Source: Pardosa pseudoannulata
Taxonomy: Eukaryota; Arthropoda; Arachnida; Araneae; Lycosidae
NCBI GenBank assembly: GCA_032207245.1
Contig: CM063509.1
Span: 5,058,257 to 5,122,256, forward strand
Length of the DNA stretch: 64,000 nucleotides
Reading direction: 5' to 3'
In this document: positions 1 through 13,200 of the stretch, piece after piece
How the letters are laid out: every line of letters starts with the position of its first letter
Numbering within the stretch: position 1 is the first letter of the stretch
The notes under the pieces: generated by a model
What the model was told of the DNA's origin: nothing
The model's input: the letters and a program-made list of their open reading frames with translations, nothing else
The model's database searches: none
Position numbers and translations under genes: made by a program

Positions 1-600
1 TTAAAGTGTCTTGGTGTTTCAGATATCTTGTGTATTCTTAAATATCCTGGATTATAAATGTTAATTTTTGGTGTTTATATAAGTGGCCTATTTTTGTGGA
101 TTAAATTACATTTTTTTTTTCCCCATAAGCAGCAACAACATAATTTGTAATTTTATTACTCAAGAAAACTAGAAATAGTAAAAAATCTCTGAAAGTATGG
201 GATTCCCTGGACTACTAACATCTCTGTAAAAATGAAATAGCAAGATCAAAACCAAAATTTATTTTTAAAAATTATAAACAAAACAAACCCCTCATTAACT
301 GCCAGCTAATATACTGACAACTCATTCACAGTAAAAAACAAACACAATCAGTAATACAATTTTAGCAAAACATGTGTTACCTTTTATGCAATTAAAGTTG
401 GCCAATTGAAATAGCTTGCAAAAGAAATATCACCTGACATATCAAACATGACAATTATCAAAACACAAATATCTATAACTATAGTGATGGATGTAACATG
501 GTTATACTTTTCCCTTTAACTGCAAAATCAGATGAATGAAAGTATTAAAAAATAATTCTAACAATTTTTGTTTTGATATCAATAGTCAGAATTTATTTTA
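1..600. other. Downstream flank of Aurora-1, no feature seen
   Basis: AT-rich sequence with short A and T runs. I see no open frame, repeat end or RNA gene here. Confidence 0.5.
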
Positions 601-619
601 GTAAGAGACTAAATAAATC

Positions 620-1034
620 ACGTATTTCTTCATTATTTATTATAAACATATATAATACATGGCAAACAGCAAATATTTACAAATACAATGTAATTTAATA
701 AAACTTTAAAAAATGTAACATTTGGGAGTATGATTAAGCATTATACTTTGGCTACCATAGTAAAAATATACTAAATAAAAATTAGAAGCTAGCCTGCTTC
801 TAAATAATCAATATTTTAGCAATTAAGTATACTTATAAACAATATCATTCTCTTCCTAACATAGATGAAATTTCACATTTTAACAATTATATCCGATTCC
901 ATACAAATTTCAGAGCAATATAAAAAAAATAAAATTCTATTAAAATTTAAATTTAAAAACATAGAATTTTAAAAATCAAAAATAAACTTGTGACCTGCAC
1001 TTTTGTTCAATTAAAAGACTTCAATTTTCATCTT
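620..1034 (-). other. Aurora-1 3' UTR terminal exon (predicted)
   Basis: On the minus strand an acceptor TTTATTTCAG precedes 1034 and an AATAAA lies at 641-636. The segment from about 600 to 1030 is recognisably similar to 34420-34832 downstream of Aurora-2, in the same relative place. The intron between the stop-codon exon and this exon spans 1035-4188. The exact 3' end is not visible. Confidence 0.65.
636..641 (-). promoter_or_regulatory. Aurora-1 poly(A) signal AATAAA
   Basis: AATAAA on the minus strand. It aligns with an AATAAA at 34441-34436 in the matching part of Aurora-2, and that conservation supports use. Confidence 0.55.
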
Positions 1035-1349
1035 CTGAAATAAAGAAAACAAAGTTTTAAAATAAATATCACCAGGAAACTTAAAATAATATTAAACGAC
1101 ATTTTTAAGAGAGTGATATTAAATTGCAATATTAATTTAATAATCCATCAGGTACAATATTCAAAAACTTTCTGTGCACTACAGTCACAGTTAAAACAAT
1201 ACTAATAATTAGTAATTATACCCATTAATTTTAATTTTAGCATTCTAAAAGTAACCGTTTACTTTCATAAAGATCATTAGAGGGGGATAAAACTAAATTT
1301 GTTGCACAAAATAACACATTTAGTTGTCCTCTTCAGTCTCTTCATCTTT

Positions 1350-1790
1350 CAGAGTTCCCACTCTCTTTCCGGAACAAAAATTAAGGACTTTTTAAGGACC
1401 AAAGTAATTTTTTATAAGGACGTACTTGAAATACACAGCATAATGACATAAACCCTATTTCCTAAGGAAACTATTTTAATAATTATGAACCAGACAAGGC
1501 ATGTTCAATAAATGTCCTATAACATTTCAGAATTAAGTTTTTTAAAATACCTAAAATCTAATATAAGATAAACCTATTTGAAAATAACATTTTGAAAAAT
1601 GTACATCTAAGGTTTTTTGAGTGATCAAATTAAAAATAAAATGTGAATAAAATATATTATAAACCGTACTTTCTGAGGGTTTAAAAATGACTCATATGTG
1701 TGTGTGTTTGTGTGTGTGTGTATACTAGCTGATTATACTCAATGTTACCTGATGGGCTAATTAGGTTTCTCTTTAAGTTACTGGTCATTC
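1350..1790 (+). mobile_element. 5-bp-TSD family, truncated copy
   Basis: Starts CAGAGTTCCCACTC and follows the other copies (TTAAGGAC, TTTTTATAAGGAC, ATAATGACATAAACCCTATT) through a TG-rich microsatellite and the TACTAGCTGATTATA module. It then ends without the right terminus. Lies in the Aurora-1 3' UTR intron. Confidence 0.7.
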
Positions 1791-1853
1791 TGAATTCTTT
1801 TTTAAAAATTTAGTTATGCATAACCATGCAGAATTTCCTGCTTCACCACACAA

Positions 1854-3191
1854 CAGTGTTAGAAAAAAATCATTTTTTTTTTAATAAAAAAATAATCAGA
1901 TTGATTTAAATCAGATTTCTTTGACTTTTTTCTAAAACTAATTTTAATTGTTGTTTTTATGTTTTTTGCAATATACATAGAATAGTTTGTTATAAGAAGT
2001 AGCATCTTATCTATCTAGTATATTCTACATACTGATTACCTAAAATTAAATATATAAATTTTAATCTAAATACATTCCATTATTTTGTAATTGAATAGTG
2101 AAAACTAAATATGTAAATTTAAAGGACAAATTAAATATTCTTTTAATGTAAACTATTTAAAAAAGCAAATCAATTATTTCAATATTTTTTAAGCACCAAA
2201 TTACGGATTTAATTGTTTCAATAAAAACAGTAGCTTTGATGCATTACACTCCTAATTGATTACGAAGGCTAGAACGAACCATACCAAAAAAAGAAAACTG
2301 CCTTTCCATTCCAGCAGATGAAGCCACAGCTGTCGTTATTGGGTAGACAAACTGGATTTCGAGTTCTGTAATACTCTCTTTACCTCCCATTACATAAAAT
2401 GAATTCCACCAGTCATAATCAATCATTGTACTACCCACTCCTACTCCATACTTTCTGATAACAACCCCTCAATTCTTGGAAAGCACATACTATCTATTGA
2501 CACTTATTTACTTATTGGTATTTCTGCAGACATGCCAACATTCAAACACTTGTGTTAGCAGCAACAGTGGGGTTTGAAATTTTAATATGCTACTTACAGA
2601 TTATACATAAGTACATAACTTATTAGTTTCTAAATTATAATTAACTTAAAATATTTACACAGTAGTAAATTATAAGAGGTAAATTTAAATTTATGCATTT
2701 AAAAGTGTATAAGTAGCTTTTTTTTTAGCTTTAAAAACTTTTTTTTCAGAACAGTTTTTCTTATAGCAACATTGACCCTGATTAAAATATTTTCATTTTT
2801 CTATCATCAAAGATCCTACTCATATTTGACCTAAATTTAGTTTGGTTTTTCTGCACAGTACTGAAAACTCTTTAACATGCAGCATTACTGTGTGTAAAGA
2901 GTAATATTCAGCAGTATTTTTTTCAAAACGTTGTATTTAATTGCTGTATTGTAATCTTTTAGTTATTCAAAAGTTTTGCTCTTTTTCGGAGCAGTCTGAC
3001 GAGTTACCAGAGTTATCGATTTTTCTTATTTCTCTAGAGAAGTTGGCATGTCTGTTTCTGTGCTGACTGATTCCCAACTCTCCTGTCTTTGGAATATAGG
3101 TTTTAAAAGAAGTGGAAAAAAATGATTTAAATCAATGATTTTTTCAAAAAATCAACTGATTTAAATTAAGATTTAAGTCATGCCAACCCTG
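1854..3191. mobile_element. hAT element, 1338 bp, 8-bp TSD
   Basis: Left end CAGTGTTAGAAAAAAATCA and right end CATGCCAACCCTG, flanked by a perfect 8-bp direct repeat CCACACAA (1846-1853 and 3192-3199). An 8-bp TSD is the hAT rule. Same family as 15462-16102, with an extra internal segment (about 2520-3055). The minus strand holds part of a hAT transposase (2438-2244). Non-autonomous. Confidence 0.85.
2244..2438 (-). pseudogene. hAT transposase C-terminal fragment
   Basis: About 64 codons containing AVASSAGMERQFSFFGMVRS followed by SLRNQLGV. The pattern SSAGxERxFSxxGxVxSxLRNxLG is the core of the hAT C-terminal dimerisation domain. No catalytic region accompanies it, so this is a remnant. Confidence 0.8.
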
Positions 3192-3534
3192 CCACACAAT
3201 ATAATTTGTTTAACCTTTTAACTCCAATGTCAAGACGACATATTTCTTTTGCAGCGTAAATTTAAAAATTATTGTTCATATTCTTTTAACCCAATTGAAA
3301 TTCTAGGTAGTTAATAAATTGATATGGCTCAAACATTGATCTGCATCAGACTACTGGAGATTAGAAAACTCACTCACTCACTCAAAAATGGTCAGTACCC
3401 AACCACCATAAGCATCAAATGATAAAAATAATTAGGAAAGTATATAAAACAAATTTAAACATTTAAAAAACATAAGATTACAGTTAAAACATTTCTACAA
3501 ATACTTAGACATTTAACTTCTTCAATAATGACTA

Positions 3535-4030
3535 GGCAGACATGCTAACATTCAGGCACTTGTGTCTGAAGCAACAGCGTGGTTTGAAATTTTAACATGC
3601 CAATTATATATATATAAGTGCATATCTTATTGGTTTCTAAATTAAATTTAAAATATTTATACAGTAGTAAATTGTAAAAGATAAATTAAAATTTAGGAAT
3701 TTAGAAATTTATGAGTCGCTTTTTTAGCTTTAACTTATTTTTCCGAATAGTATTTCTAATAGCAACACTGACCCTGATTAAAATATTTTCATTTTTCTAT
3801 CATCAGGGATTCTAGAATTTGTCTACTCAAATTGGACCTAAATTCAGTTTGGTTTTTTCTGCACAGTACTGAAAATTTTAGCATGCAGCACTACTGTGTC
3901 AAAAGAATAGTATTCAGCATTATTTTTTGCAAAACTTTGTGTAACTTTGGCTGAATTGTAATCTTTTAGCTGTTCAAAAGTTATGTTATTTTCCAGAGTT
4001 ATCAAATTTTCTCATTTCTACAGAGCAACT
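3535..4030. repeat. Diverged second copy of an internal hAT segment
   Basis: Resembles 2525-3030 almost along its length: CATGC(C/T)AACATTCA, ACACTTGTGT-like, GTTTGAAATTTTAA, ACAGTAGTAAATT, GACCCTGATTAAAATATTTTCATTTTTCTATCATCA, then the TTTTCTGCACAGTACTGAAAA region. It has no termini of its own. Confidence 0.7.
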
Positions 4031-4188
4031 CCAGAATAATTGTCATATCTGATTCGGTACAATAAGAGTATACAAGAATTCCAATGAAATAATGTAATAC
4101 GAATCCATATTACCTTGCCCTCAACTTTATTTTCTGCTATAAAATAAAAAATTAAAAGAGAAGTACATCAAAACTAAAAAATACTTAC

Positions 4189-4296
4189 CAATTGAATTTA
4201 TTTATTATCTTCCAAAATATTGCAATGACTTAAAACCCATGGATGCTGCAAGACATTATTAATATTCATTCTTGCGGCTGGATCCTTTTGTAGCAA
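4189..4296 (-). CDS. Aurora-1 last coding exon with stop
   Basis: Encodes residues 393-424, [20 protein letters not shown] to CNILEDNK, then TAA at 4200-4198. The HPWV motif is the usual end of an Aurora kinase domain. The exon runs 9 nt beyond the stop to a GTAAGT donor, so a 3' UTR intron follows. The C-terminal tail is short. Confidence 0.9.
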
Positions 4297-7200
4297 CTAA
4301 AATAAATGAAGTCACTGTTTATAACTTCAATTTGAACATTTAAAGCATTTTAGAAGCTTTATTTGAGATCTTTGAAACAAGCCTGTTACAACATAGCATA
4401 AGTGCATATAACAAAATAAAAAATTTAAATAATCATAACACATATTTAAATATCTGTAATAAGCTTAATGAAAAAATCATTATAATCATAAAAGCTAACT
4501 GTATAAAAATAATCAAACCTAATAATGTTTGTTAAATTTATAATCTTCTACACCATGGACAGAAACATTGAAAAAAAATTGAAAGAGAAACAACTTAGCA
4601 GACATCTATAACATTCTAAATAATAATTTCAATAAATATTTACAGGTCTATTAACCTTTAAGGACATGAAGATATGAATAAACTTTACATTTTGTAGTAG
4701 ACTATTAACGATGAAATATTTTACAAATATCCAAAACCTAAACAAGCACCAACACCATTTTTTTAATGCATTAAAAAAATGGTGCACTTTTAATTCCATT
4801 AATCAAAATCATACTATCTGTTTGAACACAAGCTTTAATTCATTTATATTGGTTTCTTCTAATAAAAGGGAATAAAAGATACTGATATATATATAACATA
4901 TGTGACATGCCATGATCCAGAGTTAAGGCAAATGGAAAACAGTCTTCTTGATAATAATCAGGCATGAAAGTAGACAATGACAAAAAAAGCTGAACTTCCC
5001 CGGGTGATGATTACATTTTCTCTTACATAATTCTTTTTCACAATATGATTCAGTACTACATACAGGAATGTTGCTCTCCTTCAAGCATTTTGGAGCAATT
5101 TTCAGAGCAGCAAAACAAAATTTGTAGTAGGAGAACGAATTTTCATAGCAGCCAAAATGTAAATTTGGAGCAGGATAGTGTTTTCGTAGCAGTTAAACTA
5201 ACAATTTAAAGGATAAACCGCAGTTTTTGAGGAATCTGCCTAATAATTTAGAATGATTGGATGGTAGCATTTGGAGCAGCCAAATATTCAATAATTGCTG
5301 ATATGGTTTGTTGGTTTGGTACATGCAATATATAGTACGTAATTGCTATAGTACATTGAGCCAATCAGAATGGAAGTGAATCATCAGTATGCGTAGTCAT
5401 ATCTCCACCAGCATATATCTCAGCGAAAACACGCGGTAGAAGATACTGATTTCGACCAGGACTACCCCCCCCCCATTTTCCAATCACCATTTCTCGATGG
5501 ATTTGCATCGATCTCAGAAACAGTCCTAAAGGCTGTCAAAAAAGCGGATTTCTGTTTAAAAGCGGAAAACTTTCATGCCTGAATAATAAGTTTATTAAAC
5601 CATCGTTAAAGTAAAACTTGTGACATTTTCACTTGTTCGTCTTAGACATGTGTAGAGTATTGTTGACAGCTCCATGTCCATGCGCTCTCTGAAAACTTAT
5701 CTGTTTGCAAGCTCATCCAATTCTTTCAAAATACTTCAGCCTGACCGGATGATCCCAAAAGCTTAATCGAGCAGGGGTCTTTTTCATTTATTTTATTATA
5801 AAAGAGTTCCCTTTTTAAAATCGCTTTTAACTCCCGTAATTTCCAACTACCCCTTTTTTAGACCTGACATATATATATATACATATATATATTTAATTTT
5901 GGAGTCTATTTTTCCCAATGCAAATGTACATAAAACTCATTAAAATGAAACCTTTTAAATTTTTTTAACTATTGCAAAGCTTTCATTACAGTGTATACAG
6001 ATGTTATCAGGGATTATTCAAATTCCAGCATATTAAGTTAAAGTCATGATTTCTTTATGAATTTTTAAATTAAGGCTTAGTGGTTTGGTTTGGAGTGCTA
6101 CAGTCTACTATATTATTCACAAGGGCAAATGAGACTGGGATCTACTGCTTGAAACTGATTTCAAATGACTACAAACATCCATACTTGCTGTGGGATTCAA
6201 ATCTGTAAACTCTGTTACTGAAGAACAGCACCCTATTAGGCCATCATTTGGATAGGCTTAATAAAGAAAATGGTGTGAGCTTGGGGAAGCAATTCTTTCT
6301 CTGTCAGGTAGTCCCAAATGGGTCAATGTTTAGTCTAATCAAAAGTAAATATTTGTAAGGATAATACAGATATTCTAAGTACTCTAATTTTCAGCGTATA
6401 ATCCACAGCGATGTATAATCCAAAGGTACGAATTTCGCGATATTTTCAGAGAAAAATATTGTACAATCCGCAGATTAAACTTCCATTTTAATCTCATGTG
6501 ACCAGTTTTCAATGTATATGGAAGAAAGTATATCTTTTAGTGTTAAAAAACTTAAATTTAAACTCTTTACTGAATGATTACTTTTTGTTAATTTAAAGAA
6601 AATGTTATCTAATAAAGTGAAAATTTGGAGAGACTTTAAAAAATTTTATGTTTAACCACAGCAAAAATAGTCAAAATATTTACATTAATGAGTACAGAAA
6701 CAATGCTACAAATAAATTATTTGAACCCATATTTAAATAAAAAAAATATTAAAATTTAGAATTCTTAAAATGCATCTTTTCATTTTAATTTAATATGGTT
6801 ATTTGCGATGTGTATTAAACTTTTATACTGCAGTCATAGCGCCATCTGGCGAGGTAAAAGTGGAAAAAATGAATGCAGCAAAATGCCGTTATTTTAGATT
6901 ATACAAGTTTTATTTCTTAATAGATATAAATATACAAAATGGAATATATTAATTTAATCGGATATTTTTATCCAAACCACTGTGTCCTTGGCTGAAAAGA
7001 ATTTTTAATCCTCATTTAAAAAAAAAAAATCTGTGTATATATGAACAGGTGCTGCCATCTATTATTCTTTATGAAAGATATTTGTAAATGTTATAAAAAT
7101 AATTTCTATCAGCAAATAATACACGGTGGTGTATAATATGCATTAGAAGAAAATTTTAACTTTTTAACATAATCCACAGATTATACGCCGAAAATTAGGG

Positions 7201-10200
7201 TAGTTTTTTAATCCCATAGTATAAAAAAAATTAAGCTAACATAATAGTTCCTGCAGTAACAATAATGCACTCCTAATAAATATCGGAAGAAAGTAAAATT
7301 ACCCTGTAAATAAAATCTTTAGCTCCTGTGGACACATAAGGAGGAAAAGCCACAGCAACTTTACGTATCAAATTATGTGTAACACTAACTGAAGTTGCTT
7401 CAAAAGGAGGCTTTCCAACCAGGAATTCGTAGCACAAAACTCCCAGACACCAGAGATCCACTTTCTCATCATACTTTTTATTGTCCAACATTTCTGGTGC
7501 CAGGTAATCCAATGTACCGCACACTGATGTTCGATGGGAGGAGGGAGCATGAACGGACCACCCAAAGTCAGCCATTTTCAGCTCATCTTTAAAGCCAATC
7601 AGAAGATTTTCAGGTTTGATATCTCTGTGAATCACTTTCTTTGAATGGCAGTATTTCAGAGCCTTCCCTATTTTGTAGATATACTAGAAAAGAGGGGGGA
7701 AAAATCAAATTTCAATACAGAAAATATTTTTCTATAATTATAATTTTTATTTCCATTTATACAGGGAAAGAAGTTTTGTAACCAGAAAATAATTCAGTGG
7801 TTGTATTTCAACAGATATACACAATTGGATCATGTTTGAATCCATTTTGACTACTACAGGCTTGCAACTGCTGAGGTACTTTCACAAAGGTGAGAAAAGT
7901 GACAAACAATACAGAATAAGTGACTAAATAAGAGATTTGAAAAAAAATTTTCAATTTTACAACTCCTCTTCAACCTCCACTCAAAATACGTGTTCTGCAA
8001 AGATCGGTCGATTTACTTGAAAAATTGAAATAAAAAATAAGTATCTAACGTGTTCTGCAAAGATCGGTCAATTTACTTAAAAATTGGAAAAAGAATTTAC
8101 CAAGTATCTAACGAGTTCTATTAAGATCGCTCTATTTACTTAGAAAATAAAGAAAATTTTATATAAAAATATACCATTCAAATTTAAAATGGTTTAACAG
8201 AAAACAGAAACTCAAAAGGCTGCTCGACTTCAAAAACGTTGTTGAGTTACGATCCCCTCGCCAGATTTCAAACGCCACGCTGCAAGCATGCCACGCACGC
8301 AAGCTGCAAACACGCCAATTTCGCCAAATGTGGTTGAAGCACCAACAAGATCCATGATTAGAAACAGGAGAGTGGGTAAGAAGAGGAGTTGAAAAATGAC
8401 TAAACATTGGAAAAAAAAAAATGATTTTTTTTCTCTTCTTGATGACAGATGCTATTATTAAGATTTTTCTATTTAATTTTAACTCTAAATCATTCATACA
8501 AGACATGATTTTAGCGTCAAATACAAAAAAAGGATAAAAATTTTGTTTAACACAACTCAACATTACATTTTATACAAGAAAAGCTATAAATTTGATTTGA
8601 ATACATACAATACATTAATTTTATAATCACAATTTTCTGCATATATTAATGATGTTTTGAAATACGTACATAGCTAGATTAGAGTATCTAAACAAAATTG
8701 TGAAGAAACAGAAAAAGAGAAATGTGTGCTTTGACGTAAATTACTTTACTATATTAAATGTACGTTTCAGTACAAATGTAGATTTCGGGAACTTCTTTAC
8801 GACTTTTTAAAATCACTCAATTCTGGAAACCATATGACTAGTTACATTTTAATAAGAAAAATAAGATTAGAGCATCCCATTTTTGTCTTTTATTAAAATA
8901 TTTTGTTATTAATTCAGATTTTCTTTTATCAACAACAGACTTTTGCTGTGATACACCATGAAAAAAGTGACTGTTTACTTAAAAAAGTGACGGAATTGCA
9001 CGCCTGCTACTATTGTCTGTATGCCTAATCATATGCACAAGGAAATTTTAACCTTGAAATTAATATATTGACCATACCTTAATACACTGACTCACCCTTA
9101 GATGTCCAACCTCTTGACCAAACATCTTTCTATGAGAATTCATAAGGCTTCTAAATGGACATGACAACAACCTACCAGTTTTATTCTGCATTAAATAACT
9201 TTTGAAGATTCATAAGTAGAAAACAAATTTTAAATATTCTAAACACTTAATTTCTACCTACTGATTCTTGAATTAGTACTGTATAAATTTATGATTTTAT
9301 TAAAAATTAATATTTTAGAAGTTGTATAACAGTCCCCTTTATATCCCATATGTAATAAATTAAGTTTAAATGAAGTGCAGCAGAAAATTTACATAGACAT
9401 ACAAAGAAGTTGTATGGTTCACAAAAGGTCTCCCTAAATAAATTGTATGCCATGCATTATACAATACATTGCATTTAGATGTAGCTGTTAACATTAAAAT
9501 ACCTTTTTATAGGATGAAAAGTGTACAGTATTTTGCACTCACACCTAAAATTTTTCTCCTGCTCTTAAGTACTTTTGAGACTGAGCTCCTTGTTTGAAAG
9601 AATTATTGATACTAGGAACAGTAGAGTATCTTTGGCAGTTGAATGGCTATAATGATAATTTGGAAAAGAATCTAAGCTATCTTAACAATAAAAATACTGG
9701 GCTCAAATATAGAAATTGAAAACAAAGTGAAATAATCAGGTGTGATTGTGCCTCTAAGTAAAAAACCCTGAAATTTATATCATTCATAATCAAAAACCTG
9801 GAACTAAAAAAAAGTTTATTATATATAACAAATAATTGCACCCTACTAATATTAGAGTTAACATATCATTAGTAAATTTCAAGCAGTGATTTTAATTCAT
9901 AAATTAAAGCAGCAGCTGCTTTAATTTTAACATTTAAAATGAAAAACGTAACTTCTTTTGGAGAATCTCACACTTAGATGATAAACAAATTAGCCTCCTT
10001 AGAATTGGATTTATAAATCCAGAATATCAAATACATTTTATTTATGATAAATCTGTTTTCTGGTACAAATAGTGCTAAATTAAACTATAATCAGGCACTG
10101 AAGTAAAATATTACCCCCCCCCCTCTACAAAAACTAACAAGAGTTACTGAACTTACATTAGCAGCTCTCTTTTCATCAAATCGTTTTGCTTCCTGCAATT

Positions 10201-13200
10201 TCTTATAGAGTTCTCCCCCTGGAGCATATTCCAAAACTAAATACACTCTTCTTTCATCATAAAAATATCCATACAATCGCAAAATATTGGGATGCCTGAA
10301 AAAAAGTAACAAAAATTATATGCATACAACTACAGTAAAAAGTTATTCTCCATTTAAAAAAAAGTCAAGGATGCTTTTAGAGGTATTTGAATTGCAATAC
10401 CAGATCAAGGCATGGGCTTCTTACACCAAATCTGTGACTAAAGTTTAAAAAAATTAATGTAATTTCATGATGCACTATAGCAAATTGTAAATATTGAATC
10501 TAAAAAAAAAACATTCTTCTCTTCATAAAATTTTAATCTCTCTTGTAAATAAAGCCAATTCAGGCTTCATATTAACAAAAGGGCTTAAGACACTGTATCA
10601 AAATAACATTCTTTCATGTTCTTTATAAGCCATGAAAAAAGGTCACAGGGAAGAAGGTTGGGACTGCATGGTGGATGGGTTAAAAAGGGATATGCTCTTG
10701 GTTTAGGTATTCAGTCACAACCAAGGCCATACGAGTGAGTATTGTCACATAAGACGATCCTACTGCCAGCAATCGGTGGACAGACACAATTTAACCTTTT
10801 ATAAGCACTTGTAGATTTCTAAGAAAAATTGTGCATTCACAACTGAAAATTACACAATTGAATGCAAACTTAATCACCAATTGATGTCCAGAACATTCCT
10901 CACTGAATATTTTCATCTGCTTTTTTAGTCAAGTGTCGTTCTATACATGAATAGTCTTCAGTGTTCTGCGAGTCTTCCCTAAGTACATTGTGCCTCTTGT
11001 AGACTTGTGATTGTAACATAACTTCATCTTTGTAAGCCTTTCTTTAACATCGCAAGATTTCATTACCACATTTAACAAATTTAAAACCAAACTTTATTGC
11101 ATAGCATAGCTTAACAGATCACTGCATCTTAAAAATAATGAGCTATGTTCACAACAGATCACTGTTAGGCTATTGGGCATGCCCTGTGAATTAGGAACAG
11201 CTTCTGAAATGTTGGAATACATGTCCTTGGTGATTTGCCAGAAATGTACAGAAAAATTATTTTCATTACTTCTGGACCTTGTAGTTTATGCCAACAATTC
11301 TCAGCACGCACAGTCAGGCTCTATCTATCAGGCTTGTGCACAGTGAAAAGTTTATACTTAAATTAGACAGTATCGCATTTAACCCTTTCATGGGCCATTT
11401 ATTTCTCCCTCCACGTTTCCAAACTTTCAAAACAGAGCTGCTAATTTTATTGAATTGATCGAACAGTTGATGACAGCACAATACCAAAGCGGGAATCAGT
11501 CTTCCCGTCATTTCAATAACAAGACCAATATATTAGAATGGGTTTTGTGCTTCCCACAGGTGTATTTTGTAAGATCGTGTAGGTGGGAAGTAATCTTCCC
11601 ACGGCCCACAAAAGGGTTAAGAAGATACACTCTTTGAAATGTTTTTTTCATGAAACAACTGTTACGTTATATAAATTCTAAAATATGAAAATAAACAGAG
11701 AAGATTGACAACTAGTGCTGGTTGATATCAGAAATTTAATATTGCAATACATCCCCAAATAAATAGATATTACTGATATATTATGACACTACTTTAAACA
11801 AGGAGGAAATAAATATCATTAATGTCCCTAAAACACCATAAGCTTCCAATATTAACAGAAGATATGAATGAGAAAGCCGCAATCTATCAAGATATATCAA
11901 CATATGCATGCATCATTGGATATTGCGACACAGCTATTCAGAAATATCATGTGCACATCACTGCCTATTACAATAAAGAAGTGAATATTGATATCTTTGA
12001 TGTATCACAATAGATACAAAACAGTACACTGATGAACTTCCATTTTTCTACCCAAATGTATTGTATAAATGCATCAAAATATATTGGTATATACTACCAA
12101 AGACCTTGATAGAGATGTGATCATCTTCAAAAACAGTTGTCAAACAAATTCCGTAACAGTAAGAAATCTCTCTTTATATTGATAGAAGCAGAGAATTTAG
12201 AGTATCTTTTGGAAATCGAAAATATTGTGTGCAGAGGAAAGATAGCATCATTGATGGGGGTATATCGGCAGAGCAGAATTTTAAATATTGTTACCATGAT
12301 ACTTAAAAAGAGTATCAATATTTGACATATTAATAAACAATCCAACCCTAATGAACCCACTTTAAAAGTACAGAAAATTACCATTGAGAAAAAAAAATCA
12401 AGCATTTCAAACTACCCATAATATAATCTGACTAACACAAGCATGCATAAAAGTCAATCATTATTTTAGAAAGAGGAAAAAGAAAATCAAGAACTTTGTA
12501 CAAATCAGCAGTCTTAACCATCCCTGATTCTTCAATGATAGGCCCAGGAAAACAAAGAATCCAGAAATTATATACAAGTTTGGTTTGGAGCACAATGGTC
12601 TACTTTTTGCAACAGGAGGACTAATGAGACCAGGACCTGCTGCTTAAAGCCGATTCCGAATGGCTACGAACATCCATGCCCTAGTGGGATTCGATCCCAC
12701 GAACTCCAGTTCCGAAGGCCAGCACCCTAATCTAACCATTCGGCCATCGTTCGGCGAATGATATACAGGAAAACTAACATTGATCCTAAAATTTGGGACT
12801 AGATAGTAAAATCACAATTCTGGTGTATTTTTTAAATAATTCAATGCTTTTTTAAGATTTTAACTGGGGCACTCCAATCTTATGCCCATAGGTACCACTG
12901 CTCCAGCTAATGGTTTTATATATACTGCCACTGTGTGGTCATGATAGAGTTATTAACATAACCTTTAAAATTTTCATTTAAATGTTTTATATTTTGTAAC
13001 TAGAAAAATATAAACATTTATTTTTTAAAAAAGTTGTTTATAATTATGTTTATCACTTTGAATAGTCTTACCAGACATCCTATGGTCCCTACCAGTTTAT
13101 CACTTTACTGGTTATTTGTTAAAAATTGAAAAAATATATAACACATGCATTTAAAATATTCTTTAAATATCTAACCTGTATTATACTCTTCTAATCATGA

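Noticed and set aside
7368..7592. Overlapping frames on both strands within the Aurora-1 exon
   Set aside because: Shadows of the real kinase frame, which carries DFG and APE motifs and a matching paralogue.
8159..8563. 134-codon minus-strand open frame
   Set aside because: It crosses the border of two nested transposons and contains no recognisable domain.
12127..12405. 92-codon minus-strand frame
   Set aside because: AT-rich frame within a probable MITE; hydrophobic composition follows from base composition.
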